From Marinospirillum perlucidum (GTDB taxonomy: Bacteria; Pseudomonadota; Gammaproteobacteria; Pseudomonadales; Halomonadaceae): a DNA stretch of 64,000 bases. The notes beneath the pieces are model-generated. The model saw only the letters and a list, made by a program, of their open reading frames with translations. It had not been told where the DNA came from and made no database searches. A program made the position numbers and the translations under genes. Positions 28,354-36,723 of this stretch are shown here, piece after piece; position 1 is the first letter of the stretch, and each line of letters opens with the position of its first letter. Location: the NCBI RefSeq assembly GCF_003336805.1, contig NZ_QFWJ01000008.1:62001-126000 (forward strand), written 5' to 3'.

Positions 28354-28904
28354 CCGCCTGGGTCCTCCTGGTTATCGGGGGGCTGTTGCTGCTGGTGCTG
28401 GTTTCGGTGGTCGTGTCTACCCTGAAAACGGGCATGTCACCCTGGCCCAGTCATGCGGCAGCGCGCCAGGTGATCCTGGGGCAGGTCGCTCAGCTGCTTG
28501 ATCAGGAGGACCAGGACCGGGTTTTGACCGACCTGGGTTCGGGCTGGGGACATCTGGTCGTGCCCCTGGCCCGGCGTTATCCTCACTGCCGGGTGATCGG
28601 TTATGAGGTTTCTTTTTTTCCCTGGTTGGTGAGCTGGCTGCTTAAAAAACTGCTGAGGCTGGATAATCTCACGCTTTATCGAGGTGATTTTTTACAGGCC
28701 CCCTGGTATCTAAGTGACCTGGTGATTTGTTATCTGGTATCGCCCAGCATGCAGGCTTTAGCCGAACAGCTAAGACAACGGCAAGAAGGCCCCCGCTACC
28801 TGATCAGCCATTTTTTTGCTTTGCCCGGTTATCAGCCCTGGCAAACGCTTCATTTACCGGACTGGTATCGTTCCCCCCTGTATTTTTACCGTCTGACCTC
28901 CTGA
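28350..28904 (+). CDS. Membrane-anchored class I methyltransferase-like protein
   Basis: 184 residues. Residues 3-24 form one hydrophobic helix, then a SAM-binding-like motif TDLGSGWGHLVVPLARR and an acidic position in VIGYEVS. The rest of the fold is short. The substrate is unknown; membrane anchoring suggests a lipid or quinone-like substrate. It overlaps yghU by four bases and so is translationally coupled. Confidence 0.72.
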   Translation: MTAWVLLVIGGLLLLVLVSVVVSTLKTGMSPWPSHAAARQVILGQVAQLLDQEDQDRVLTDLGSGWGHLVVPLARRYPHCRVIGYEVSFFPWLVSWLLKKLLRLDNLTLYRGDFLQAPWYLSDLVICYLVSPSMQALAEQLRQRQEGPRYLISHFFALPGYQPWQTLHLPDWYRSPLYFYRLTS

Positions 28905-28969
28905 GGTTTGCCCTGCCAGGCTTGAAGGCGTAATATCCGCCTTCGATTTTCAGCCAAGATCCCGATTCC

Positions 28970-30358
28970 ATGAGCCGCCTCTTTACCAAACCGCGCAAGA
29001 AAAAAACCAAGCCTTCTGCTGCTGCGCACCCGACTGCAACCAGGACTCCCTCGACACAGGCACCGAGTTCTGAACTTCATCCCGATGGAGTTCAAATCCT
29101 GCGCTTGAGCCATGAGGGGCGGGGAGTCGCCCGCCAGGAAAATGGCAAGACCCTGTTTGTCGAAGGAGCCTTGCCGGGTGAGTGGGTGACGGTGCAGCGG
29201 GATCGTTGTCTTAGTCGCTATGATGAAGGCCGGATCCAAGAGCTGCTGGTGGCCAGTGACCAGCGTGTCGAACCTGTTTGCCCGCACTATCTCCACTGTG
29301 GTGGTTGTCAGCTGCAACACCTGGAGGCTTCGGCTCAGTTGGATTACAAGCAGCGCCAGGTGGCCGAGCAGTTGGATTTTCCGCTTGAGCAGATGGCTGA
29401 GCCGTTGGTAGGCCCCCAATATGGGTATCGGCGTCGAGCCCGGTTGGGGGTTAAATGGCGTAAAGATGGAGAACTGCTGCTGGGCTTCAGGGAAAAAAAC
29501 TCTGCCCGGATTACCGCCACGCCCGAATGCCGGATATTGACACCTGCCTTACAGCAGCTCCTGCCCGATCTCTATGCCTTTCTGCCCAGACTCGAAGGAG
29601 GGCGCCATATTGGCCACTTGGAATTGCTTGAAGCAGAGGGCCAATTGGGGATCGAGATACGCTGGCTACGTAGCTACAAGCGCTTTTCGCCCGCGGATAA
29701 GCGTCTCTGGCAAGACTGGGCTGAAGAACGCGGGATTCATCTCTGGCTGAAAGAGGCCAGCGAACGTCATCTTCTGACCCGGCAAGAGCCGGATTTCAGT
29801 TACCGGCTGGGTGATCTGGAAATTGGCTTTGCGCCCGGTGACTTTATCCAGGTCAATGCCGAAGTCAATCGTCAGTTGGTCAGCCAGGCTCTGGATTGGC
29901 TGGATTTACGTGGAGACGAGCAGCTTCTGGATCTTTTCTGTGGTCTGGGTAATTTCACTCTGCCCCTGGCTCAACACGCCCAACGCGTTGTCGGTGTTGA
30001 GGCCTTGGAATCCCAGGTGGAGCGAGGCAGGCAAAATGCTCTTCGCAATCGGTTGGATAATCTGGAGTGGCAGGCGGCCGATCTGGAGGGCTCCCTGGCC
30101 CAACAAAGCTTTGCCAACCTAACCTGGGATGGGGTGCTGATTGACCCACCCAGGGCCGGAGCCAAGGCACTGGCTTCACAGGCTAAGGACCTAAAAGCGG
30201 CTAAACTTCTCTATGTTTCCTGCAACCCGGCCACGCTGGCTCGGGATGCCGAGCAGCTCAGGCAAGCGGGGTATGAATTGAAGAAACTGGGAATCATGGA
30301 TATGTTCCCGCAAACGGCCCATGTCGAAAGCCTGGCTCTTTTTGTGCGTACCTCCTAA
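28970..30358 (+). CDS. rlmD: 23S rRNA (uracil-1939-C5)-methyltransferase
   Basis: 462 residues. A Lys-rich leader precedes a TRAM RNA-binding domain (LSHEGRGVARQENGKTLFVEGALPGE, split over residues 47-72). An iron-sulfur cluster site follows in CPHYLHCGGC with a later cysteine in ATPEC. The SAM site is DLFCGLGNFTLPLA. Catalytic motifs are DPPRAG and the nucleophile in SCNPATLARD. This is the RlmD/RumA pattern. The family is a stand-alone housekeeping gene. Confidence 0.95.
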   Translation: MSRLFTKPRKKKTKPSAAAHPTATRTPSTQAPSSELHPDGVQILRLSHEGRGVARQENGKTLFVEGALPGEWVTVQRDRCLSRYDEGRIQELLVASDQRVEPVCPHYLHCGGCQLQHLEASAQLDYKQRQVAEQLDFPLEQMAEPLVGPQYGYRRRARLGVKWRKDGELLLGFREKNSARITATPECRILTPALQQLLPDLYAFLPRLEGGRHIGHLELLEAEGQLGIEIRWLRSYKRFSPADKRLWQDWAEERGIHLWLKEASERHLLTRQEPDFSYRLGDLEIGFAPGDFIQVNAEVNRQLVSQALDWLDLRGDEQLLDLFCGLGNFTLPLAQHAQRVVGVEALESQVERGRQNALRNRLDNLEWQAADLEGSLAQQSFANLTWDGVLIDPPRAGAKALASQAKDLKAAKLLYVSCNPATLARDAEQLRQAGYELKKLGIMDMFPQTAHVESLALFVRTS

Positions 30359-30376
30359 GCTGGTGTGTTTCTTGCA

Positions 30377-30405
30377 GCAACCTCTGTATTTATTTGGGAG
30401 GTTGC
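30377..30405 (+). promoter_or_regulatory. Hairpin enclosing the hemerythrin ribosome binding site
   Basis: GCAACCTC (30377-30384) pairs perfectly with GAGGTTGC (30398-30405), whose end touches the ATG at 30406. The GGGAGG ribosome binding site (30396-30401) lies in the 3' arm. The 13-base loop is AT-rich. As at msrAB, folding would hide the translation start. Confidence 0.65.
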
Positions 30406-30798
30406 ATGTCGAAATCCGGAGCCGCCATACCCCATCTGGGCTTTCCCGCCATAGATGCGGACCATCAGGCTTTTTATGCGCTGCTGGAGAAGGTCGGCGA
30501 AGCCGGGGATGATTTCCCGGTTTTGTTCGCTGAACTACTGGCTGCAACAGAAAAGCATTTTTCCTACGAAAATTCCCTCATGGATCGCTATGGTCTGGGT
30601 GCTCGTGATGAGCACCAGGCTGAGCATCGTCGTCTTCTCAATGAATTTACCCAGATCAATCGTCGTGTTGCCCGGGGGCTGCATCCTCTGGGGCGGGCCT
30701 ATGTGCGCGAACGTCTGCCCCAGTGGTTTGTGCAGCATCTGGGCGGTCTGGATTCAGCTTTGGTAGCTGATCTTAAGCAAAGGCAGATTCAGGAGTAA
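30406..30798 (+). CDS. Bacteriohemerythrin, single-domain
   Basis: 130 residues, a four-helix bundle binding oxygen or NO at a di-iron centre. All seven ligands are visible: His20 (DADHQAF), His51 and Glu55 (HFSYE), His70 and His74 (HQAEH), His111 and Asp116 (HLGGLD). It has no sensor or signalling domain attached. It is followed after 4 bases by an 83-residue unknown protein and then a carbonic-anhydrase-like gene. Its role may be oxygen storage, delivery or NO binding. Confidence 0.92.
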   Translation: MSKSGAAIPHLGFPAIDADHQAFYALLEKVGEAGDDFPVLFAELLAATEKHFSYENSLMDRYGLGARDEHQAEHRRLLNEFTQINRRVARGLHPLGRAYVRERLPQWFVQHLGGLDSALVADLKQRQIQE

Positions 30799-30802
30799 TT
30801 CC

Positions 30803-31054
30803 ATGCAAAATTACCATTTAATCACGCCGCTGGAAGGTGATTTGAGTGCCGTTATCGAACTCTTGCCGCGTGAAACGGAAACCCATTGGCTGCTGGATGT
30901 GAAAATCCTGCATTCGGGTGAGCCTGTGGCCGATATCAGTTTTAATCTGGATGGTCATACTCAGGAAGAAGCCCTGGAGCTAGCGCATAATCTACCCAAG
31001 CACGGTTATATCATGCGCGAAATTGATGACCTGCTGTTTGGTGACAGTGAATGA
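30803..31054 (+). CDS. Conserved hypothetical small protein
   Basis: 83 residues, acidic, no signal or membrane segment. It starts MQNYHLITPLEGDLSAVIE, with AGGAG in the preceding gap. It lies 4 bases after hemerythrin, strongly suggesting co-translation. I do not recognise a family. Confidence 0.7.
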   Translation: MQNYHLITPLEGDLSAVIELLPRETETHWLLDVKILHSGEPVADISFNLDGHTQEEALELAHNLPKHGYIMREIDDLLFGDSE

Positions 31055-31107
31055 CTTCTGACTAGCGGTTATACTGGCGGGATTCTTTAGAACCTAGGAG
31101 ATTTCCC

Positions 31108-32169
31108 GTGCCCGGAGCCATTCATACCCGTCCAATCGAGGAGCGTCTGGACTGGTTGTTGAACCTGAGCCGTAATCACTCCCGTGATTTTTGTGATCCG
31201 GAGAACTACCTGGCCCGCCAGAATTATCTGGCCGAGCATCCCACTCATATTATTGCACTCAAGTGCATGGATGGCCGGCTTCATCTGCCTCATGCCACCC
31301 AGACTCCACTGGGTATTATTCGCCCCTTCCGTAACCTCGGTGGTATTTTTGATCTGGGCTGGCCCTACATGGGGGATTTGCTGGAGCAGAGTGTTCTGGA
31401 GGCCATCCAGCAGGGGCGCAAGGTTCTGATTATCATTACCTATCATTACTCCAAAGGCGATCCGGCCCGAGGTTGTGCCGGTTTTGATTGCAATCATCAG
31501 GCGGCCCTGGACCATGCCCGGCAGATTCGAAGCCAGGTGGAGACCATCTTTGGGCAGGGGCACCAGACGGTTTATCCCCTGGTCTGTGGCTTTGAAACCG
31601 ATGAAGATGCCCTGATTCTGCATAACAGTGAGGATGAGCAGCTGGATCTATCCACGCTGACTGAAGAGCCAGGGGAACAGTTGCCGCTACGCTTGGAGAG
31701 TCTTTTACCCGATATGCCTGCGCGGGTGCGCCATGATTTCCTGCCACTGGTCGAAGGCAATATACGCCATATTCGTAGTCTGCGCTCCATCCAGCGTGAA
31801 CTGGATATCGAGCATCGCGAATGGATGATTTGTGTGGGGCGGGGCTTTGACTTCCTGCATGCGCCCAATGTGGCTTTGATTATCGGCCCCTACAGTCCGG
31901 ATCTATCCGATCCGCTGCTCAAGGCCGCCGGGATTATCCGCAACAATATGGAAAAAGGGCGTATTCCCGATGATGGTTTTCTGTTGCTGTCATCAGCACC
32001 CTATGTCGAAGCGGGCCCGGATGCAGCCCGAGCCGAGTTGAAAGCTCGCTTTATGGCAGATTTTTCTGCAGGCGTGATTCGTGAGGCTTTGCCGGAGCTG
32101 GCTGAAAAAATGATTCAGCGTACAGCAACTCTGCATTGGCCGACTCGACGCCTAAGTCTTCTCGACTGA
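31108..32169 (+). CDS. Carbonic-anhydrase-like protein, CsoSCA-type catalytic core
   Basis: 353 residues, likely a beta-class zinc enzyme. ALKCMDGRLHLP supplies a Cys-x-Asp-x-Arg dyad (Cys53, Asp55, Arg57). TYHYSKGDPARGC adds His113 and Cys123, so zinc ligands would be Cys, His, Cys with about ten residues between His and Cys. This spacing resembles the carboxysomal CsoSCA rather than the HxxC of ordinary beta carbonic anhydrases. Sequence without a signal peptide suggests a cytosolic enzyme. GTG start at 31108 with TAGGAG upstream. No carboxysome gene is visible nearby. Activity is inferred. Confidence 0.6.
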   Translation: MPGAIHTRPIEERLDWLLNLSRNHSRDFCDPENYLARQNYLAEHPTHIIALKCMDGRLHLPHATQTPLGIIRPFRNLGGIFDLGWPYMGDLLEQSVLEAIQQGRKVLIIITYHYSKGDPARGCAGFDCNHQAALDHARQIRSQVETIFGQGHQTVYPLVCGFETDEDALILHNSEDEQLDLSTLTEEPGEQLPLRLESLLPDMPARVRHDFLPLVEGNIRHIRSLRSIQRELDIEHREWMICVGRGFDFLHAPNVALIIGPYSPDLSDPLLKAAGIIRNNMEKGRIPDDGFLLLSSAPYVEAGPDAARAELKARFMADFSAGVIREALPELAEKMIQRTATLHWPTRRLSLLD

Positions 32170-33528
32170 ATCCGGCACTGATTGCAGGCGCTCGGCCAGG
32201 ATTTCAGCCAGATGCCGGGGTGGGCGACTGCAGGCGGATTTAATCTGCTGACGGCAGGAGAAGCCATTGGCAATAACCTGGGCCTGTTGTTCCTGTCGCA
32301 AGCGAGGCAAAAGGTCCTCTTCAGCCATGGCCTGGGAGAGGTCATGGTGTTCGGCTTCATAACCAAAGCTGCCACCCATGCCACAACAGCTGGCTTCCAG
32401 AATTTCAGCCTTGTCACCGGGAAGCTGTTTGAGCAGCTTGCGCATGGACTTCATTGCTCCCACTGCTTTTTGATGGCAATGGCCGTGAACCAGAAGTTTT
32501 TCTTGTTCTTGACCTTCCCTGAATCTTAACTGCATTTGTCCTTTACGGATTTCGCGAGCCAAGAATTCTTCCAGGAGCCAGGCTTGGCGGCTTACGGTGT
32601 CTGCAGCCTCACCCAAGCCGAGGGCCCGGTAATCATCACGAATGGCCAGTAAACAGGAAGGTTCCAGCCCGACAATTGGATAACCGGCTTCTACCCAGGG
32701 CAAAAGAGCCTTCAGGGTACGCTCTGCTTCTTCTCGGGCTGCGTCCACTTCACCCTGGGCCAGGAAGGTACGTCCGCAGCACAGAGGACGCTGGGGCTCT
32801 TTATCGCTGGTGTCGGCCTTGAGCAGAATAACCTGGCAGCCGCCAGCTTCCAGTACCTTTTGCGCGGCAGTGGCGATCTGGGGTTGATAATAGCGACTGT
32901 AGGTATCGACCCAGAGCACGGCCTTGAGCCGGGTTTCCTCGCCCTGGGCACCTGAAGCTTCGGGCAAGGGCAGGGGATCTGTCGAGGTTTCCGGTAAAGT
33001 ACGCGGAGCAATGCGCAGAAGCCAGCTGGCTACTTGGGGCACTCCGGGCAAGCGGTTATTGAGCCGGGTCAGGCCACCCAGAATGCGGGGGTAATGATGC
33101 AACAAGCGTGGTAGCTGAGCAAAAAGACGATTTCTCAGGGGCAGGGGCTGTCTGAGATTCTTCTGCGCCTGATACTCCAGTTTGATCTGGGCCATGTCCA
33201 CGCTGTTTTCACATTCGCGTTTGCAGCCTTTGCAGCCCAGGCAGAGATCCATACTGGCTTCGACTTCGGGGTCTTCCAGCCAGGTCAGGGGGGAGTCGCT
33301 ATTGAGCGCTTTTTTTAACAATCGAACCCTGCCGCCAGGGGTCAGGGCCGGATCTCCGGTCACACGGTAACTGGGGCACATCACGCCCCGGCCCGTGGTT
33401 TCACATTGGCGGCTGTTGATGCAAACAGCGACCGCCTTGGCAAAATTGCCACCCTGTTTGGGAATATCGGCATAGGCATCGCCCATGCCGGCATCCTTGT
33501 ATTCTTTCCAGTCCAGAAGGCTTTTCAT
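32152..33528 (-). CDS. Orphan iron-sulfur, CCG-domain oxidoreductase subunit
   Basis: 458 residues, resembling the C-terminal half of YdiJ-type FAD/iron-sulfur dehydrogenases or GlcF-like subunits. Clusters are suggested by CINSRQC with MCPSY and by CLGCKGCKREC. Two CCG domains follow (PLCCGRTFL and SCCGMGGSFG). The FAD domain normally fused or adjacent is not seen here. ATG at 33528 is chosen, with AAGAGAAAG upstream. The 3' end overlaps the carbonic-anhydrase-like gene by 18 bases on the opposite strand. Substrate unknown, probably a 2-hydroxy acid. Confidence 0.82.
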   Translation of the reverse strand: MKSLLDWKEYKDAGMGDAYADIPKQGGNFAKAVAVCINSRQCETTGRGVMCPSYRVTGDPALTPGGRVRLLKKALNSDSPLTWLEDPEVEASMDLCLGCKGCKRECENSVDMAQIKLEYQAQKNLRQPLPLRNRLFAQLPRLLHHYPRILGGLTRLNNRLPGVPQVASWLLRIAPRTLPETSTDPLPLPEASGAQGEETRLKAVLWVDTYSRYYQPQIATAAQKVLEAGGCQVILLKADTSDKEPQRPLCCGRTFLAQGEVDAAREEAERTLKALLPWVEAGYPIVGLEPSCLLAIRDDYRALGLGEAADTVSRQAWLLEEFLAREIRKGQMQLRFREGQEQEKLLVHGHCHQKAVGAMKSMRKLLKQLPGDKAEILEASCCGMGGSFGYEAEHHDLSQAMAEEDLLPRLRQEQQAQVIANGFSCRQQIKSACSRPPRHLAEILAERLQSVPDSVEKT

Positions 33529-33661
33529 GGCTTTCTCTTGCAAATGGAGGTCAAGAGTAATAATGCAAAAGCCATGCCTTGCAGTTGACTGGAGCAAGAC
33601 GGCCTTCGGCCTTGGCTGGAGGGGCTTGGGGGCAAATTGCCGGTAGAATTGCTGTTGGTTT

Positions 33662-33685
33662 ACAGACAAGTTGTGACAAGTCTGT
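33662..33685. promoter_or_regulatory. Nested inverted repeats upstream of the Fe-S gene
   Basis: ACAGAC and GTCTGT (33662-33685) enclose TTGTGACAA (33671-33679), whose TTGT/ACAA arms are not exactly co-centred. On the minus strand TTGACA (near 33688) could be a -35 element. GntR-family regulators of lactate and glycolate genes use similar dyads; the match is only suggestive. Confidence 0.3.
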
Positions 33686-33700
33686 CAAAACTCCCGGCTG

Positions 33701-34471
33701 CTAGTCAGCCGGTGGTTGTGGAGGCCAGGGGTCACGCAGACTCAACTGGCCGATGCCGGGTAGTTTGAAACCCAGGTGCCAGGGGTCAATGCCCAGGTTC
33801 AAACCCAGCAGGTTCATTTCCAGGCCTTCTTTCAGCGAAACGCCCAGTCCCAGAACTCCGGCCAGACTGGCTTGATAGCCCGTATCACTGGGTGTGGCAT
33901 CGACCAGAGAAGGCACGGGGTAGTCCTTGCCGATAGCAATATTGGGAAGTACCAGGGAAAGCTGCGGGGTCTCGCGGATCAACCAGGCAATGAAGGTATT
34001 GCTATTGGGGCCGGGCCAGGCACGATAGGTGTTGGGATAGGGATAGTTGGCAACAGCTTCAAGAATAGCGGGAATGGCCGCTTCGGCTTCAGCACCCTTG
34101 AGGTCTGCCAGGAGTCGGGGTTGGGCGCCGTACCAGTAGCGGTCGGGCAGATTGGGGCCGGATTGAACCAGGGTGTCATACCAGCCCATGACTTCATGGA
34201 CCTGCCAGCTGTCGGCTTGTTTTTCCTTGGTGGCAATCCAGGTATGCACGGCAAAATAGCCTCGCCAGCCAAAGGCGCGGGCGGCGTAGACCTGAACCCT
34301 GGCCTCGGGAGCTTCTTCTGGTGTGGGTGCCATACCGGAGCTGGAGCGATCAGCCTCGGACCAGTGAACCGAGCTGCCCAGACTGGAGCAGGCGACCATC
34401 AGGCCGGGGCCCAGGAGCAGGAAGGCGATCAACAGCAGGCTGCGCAGCGGCCATTTAAAATAGGGAGACAT
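33701..34471 (-). CDS. DUF3750-type envelope protein
   Basis: 256 residues. A hydrophobic N-terminal segment (10-27) precedes VACSS, so it may be a lipoprotein or be anchored. Conserved parts include WRGYFAVHTWIATK and YPNTYRAWPGPNSNTFIAWL, which I recall from DUF3750. A Trp/Pro-rich C-terminus ends PPQPPAD. Role unknown. It is divergent from the kinase gene with a short shared promoter region (34472-34558). Confidence 0.78.
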   Translation of the reverse strand: MSPYFKWPLRSLLLIAFLLLGPGLMVACSSLGSSVHWSEADRSSSGMAPTPEEAPEARVQVYAARAFGWRGYFAVHTWIATKEKQADSWQVHEVMGWYDTLVQSGPNLPDRYWYGAQPRLLADLKGAEAEAAIPAILEAVANYPYPNTYRAWPGPNSNTFIAWLIRETPQLSLVLPNIAIGKDYPVPSLVDATPSDTGYQASLAGVLGLGVSLKEGLEMNLLGLNLGIDPWHLGFKLPGIGQLSLRDPWPPQPPAD

Positions 34472-34558
34472 CGTTTTTTCCTTGATTTCAGCCGGGTTTT
34501 GGGATGCACTTTCAGGGAAACAGCTAATTACGACTCCTTGTCGCTTTACAGGTTCATT

Positions 34559-36457
34559 ATGTCGTCATCCTCTTCGCTGCTGCAGCAGTTTTATATCAAT
34601 GAAGACCAGTCCATCTATTTGATGAGTCATGAAGATGCTCGCAAGATCAAGGACTGGATTCAACTATGCAAGGAACAGCTGAGAAACCTGGGTTTTTCGG
34701 AAATAGAAGAAGTGGGTAAAGGAGCCTTTGGCTTTGTTTTCGGGGGGCGATCCGCTGAAGGGCTGGATTATGTCTTCAAGTTTTCGCGCATGAACCTGCC
34801 TCAACAGATACAGGATCGCCTGGAAGAAGAGGCCTGGATGCAGTCACGGGTCAGGCATCCGCTGATTCCCAGAGTGTATGAATATGCCCGCTTGGCGCGC
34901 CAGTCGGCGCTGGTCATGGAAAGAGCCAAGGGGATGGATCTGGAAGCCTATTCACTCAAGTACGGGCGTTTGTCGCCACGCTTGCTGTTGCGCTTGACCT
35001 GGCAACTGGTTGAGGTGCTACAAGCCCTGCGTAACCATCAGCAGGATGGCCAGGCTGCTCCTCTGGTGCATGGCGATATCAAGCCTTCCAACCTGGTGTT
35101 TGATCCCGAGACAGAAACACTCAAGCTGGTGGACTGGGGATCGAGTGTTTTTGCCCAGGTGGATGCCCAGGGTCAGCCTTTGGGTAATGCAGCGCTGGGT
35201 CTGGCCGCTTCCCAGGTGTCGGAATCCAATGCGCGTCTGGGCGATATTTTTTTTATCGGGGATGAGCAGCTGAACGGCCATCTCAGTTCACCGCGTTTTG
35301 ATGAGCAGGGCATGGCGGCCACCCTCTATGCGCTGGCTTCGGCACAATCCTGTCGTTATGGCTATGAGGTGCTGCCAGCAACTGCACTGGGTCTGCCCCC
35401 GGCATTTGCCCGAACCCTGCAACAGCTTTTGGCAGGTAACCCTGAGCAAAGACGCCTGGCTGGTGACCGTTTGCTGAGAGAAGGTCATCAGCTCAAGCGC
35501 TGGCGCTTGCCGGAAGGGGAGGAGGTAGAAGAAAAACCCGAGTTGCCGGTTTGGCTGACCGATCATGCCGAAGACCTGGAAACGGTGGTCTATAGTTCAC
35601 GCAAGCGTTTTCTCCGCCAGGAACAGGCAGATACCCTGCTGCTTAAACAGGTCGGTGATGTCGAACTGGACAAGTATTATCGTAATTTCATGCAGGGTAT
35701 GGGCGCTACCGAAAAAGCTTTTCTGGCGGCTGTCAGCCGCCTGGGTCGTTACCCCCTTCTTGGTGGTCTGGCTATTCACTGGCAGGAAAAAGGGTTACTG
35801 ATAGATTCCAGCCTCAAGTTGCATGATCCCTCACTAAAAAAATCCTTTATTGCTTCGGTGAATAACCTGGTGAATCTGGCGCGAGGTATCCAGCGGGAAG
35901 AAGGCGTGTTCAAGTGCTGCATGTTTGATGCTCGTTCCACACGTCATCTGGAAAGAGAGCGCCAGGAAGATCCCTTTGTCCCTCCTGCAGATTGGTCCCT
36001 GCCTTATGAGGTTCATGCTGCCAAATGGACCGAGGAAGCGGGGCTCAGCCACTCCTATTTTGAAGATGGTGAAGATCCGGACGAGTTGTTGGAATTGCCC
36101 GAAGCGATTCTGGATGAAATTGCCCGCTTGAATGAAATACGTCATACCGGGCTGATCATTTTTGAGGTCCTGCCCCGGCATTTGAAAGTTCACAGCTATT
36201 ATGTGCTGCTGGATCAGGCAAGAGAGGCGGAGTTTGCAGCCTGCCTGGAGCGTATCAGCCGCGCTATTCCGCAAATTAGCGGTCTGGGGGTTTCCGGCTT
36301 TATGAAGATGCCTTACAAGAATACCCGGCATCTGCAAAAACTGGATGCCTTGCCCGAGCATTATTACGAATGGCCAGCCAACAGGATCAGCGAGCGCAGG
36401 GAAAAGCCGATCAGGGTTAAAGCCAGTCCGAATACCACCAGGGCCAGTAGCCCATAA
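34559..36457 (+). CDS. Serine/threonine protein kinase-like protein with unknown C-terminal half
   Basis: 632 residues. The kinase N-lobe has GKGAFGFVFGG (53-62) and the lysine in YVFKFSRM (Lys74). The catalytic loop is HGDIKPSNLVF (171-181), HGD replacing HRD. The metal motif is DWG (192-194) in place of DFG. The remaining residues, roughly 290-632, match nothing I recognise. No transmembrane segment is seen. The ATG at 34559 is preferred; upstream codons in frame run antisense through DUF3750. Its 3' end overlaps the convergent membrane-protein gene by 94 bases. Confidence 0.8.
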   Translation: MSSSSSLLQQFYINEDQSIYLMSHEDARKIKDWIQLCKEQLRNLGFSEIEEVGKGAFGFVFGGRSAEGLDYVFKFSRMNLPQQIQDRLEEEAWMQSRVRHPLIPRVYEYARLARQSALVMERAKGMDLEAYSLKYGRLSPRLLLRLTWQLVEVLQALRNHQQDGQAAPLVHGDIKPSNLVFDPETETLKLVDWGSSVFAQVDAQGQPLGNAALGLAASQVSESNARLGDIFFIGDEQLNGHLSSPRFDEQGMAATLYALASAQSCRYGYEVLPATALGLPPAFARTLQQLLAGNPEQRRLAGDRLLREGHQLKRWRLPEGEEVEEKPELPVWLTDHAEDLETVVYSSRKRFLRQEQADTLLLKQVGDVELDKYYRNFMQGMGATEKAFLAAVSRLGRYPLLGGLAIHWQEKGLLIDSSLKLHDPSLKKSFIASVNNLVNLARGIQREEGVFKCCMFDARSTRHLERERQEDPFVPPADWSLPYEVHAAKWTEEAGLSHSYFEDGEDPDELLELPEAILDEIARLNEIRHTGLIIFEVLPRHLKVHSYYVLLDQAREAEFAACLERISRAIPQISGLGVSGFMKMPYKNTRHLQKLDALPEHYYEWPANRISERREKPIRVKASPNTTRASSP

Positions 36458-36723
36458 AATCCGATTAGCAGACGTGTTTTCAGCCGCTTGATGAAGCCGG
36501 CTTCAGGTGAAACTCGGGGAAGATTCTGGAAGAGGGTCAGAAAGCTGTAGGTAAGTAGAGACCAGAGTAGCAACAGACAGCTACTCAGCAGCCAGGAGGA
36601 AAGTGGTTGGCTGATCAGGCTGGCGACTGTCAACAAGAGGCCTGCAAGAGCTAGCAGTAAACTGACCGGGCGCATCCAGCCCAGACGTTTTGCCAGCTTT
36701 TGCAGGCCTGTGAGTAAAGCCAT
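36364..36723 (-). CDS. Unknown membrane protein coupled to the cyclase
   Basis: 119 residues with three likely membrane segments (about 19-38, 43-64 and 88-110) and basic loops. Its ATG directly follows the TAG of the cyclase gene (TAGATG), which indicates translational coupling. It overlaps the 3' end of the kinase gene by 94 bases on the opposite strand, so its last part is less certain. I recognise no family. Confidence 0.6.
   Translation of the reverse strand: MALLTGLQKLAKRLGWMRPVSLLLALAGLLLTVASLISQPLSSWLLSSCLLLLWSLLTYSFLTLFQNLPRVSPEAGFIKRLKTRLLIGFYGLLALVVFGLALTLIGFSLRSLILLAGHS

Noticed and set aside
33776-34558. In-frame extension of the kinase gene back through the DUF3750 gene
   Set aside because: The extra 261 codons run antisense to a gene with a good signal segment and conserved motifs, and the kinase fold starts only after the ATG at 34559.
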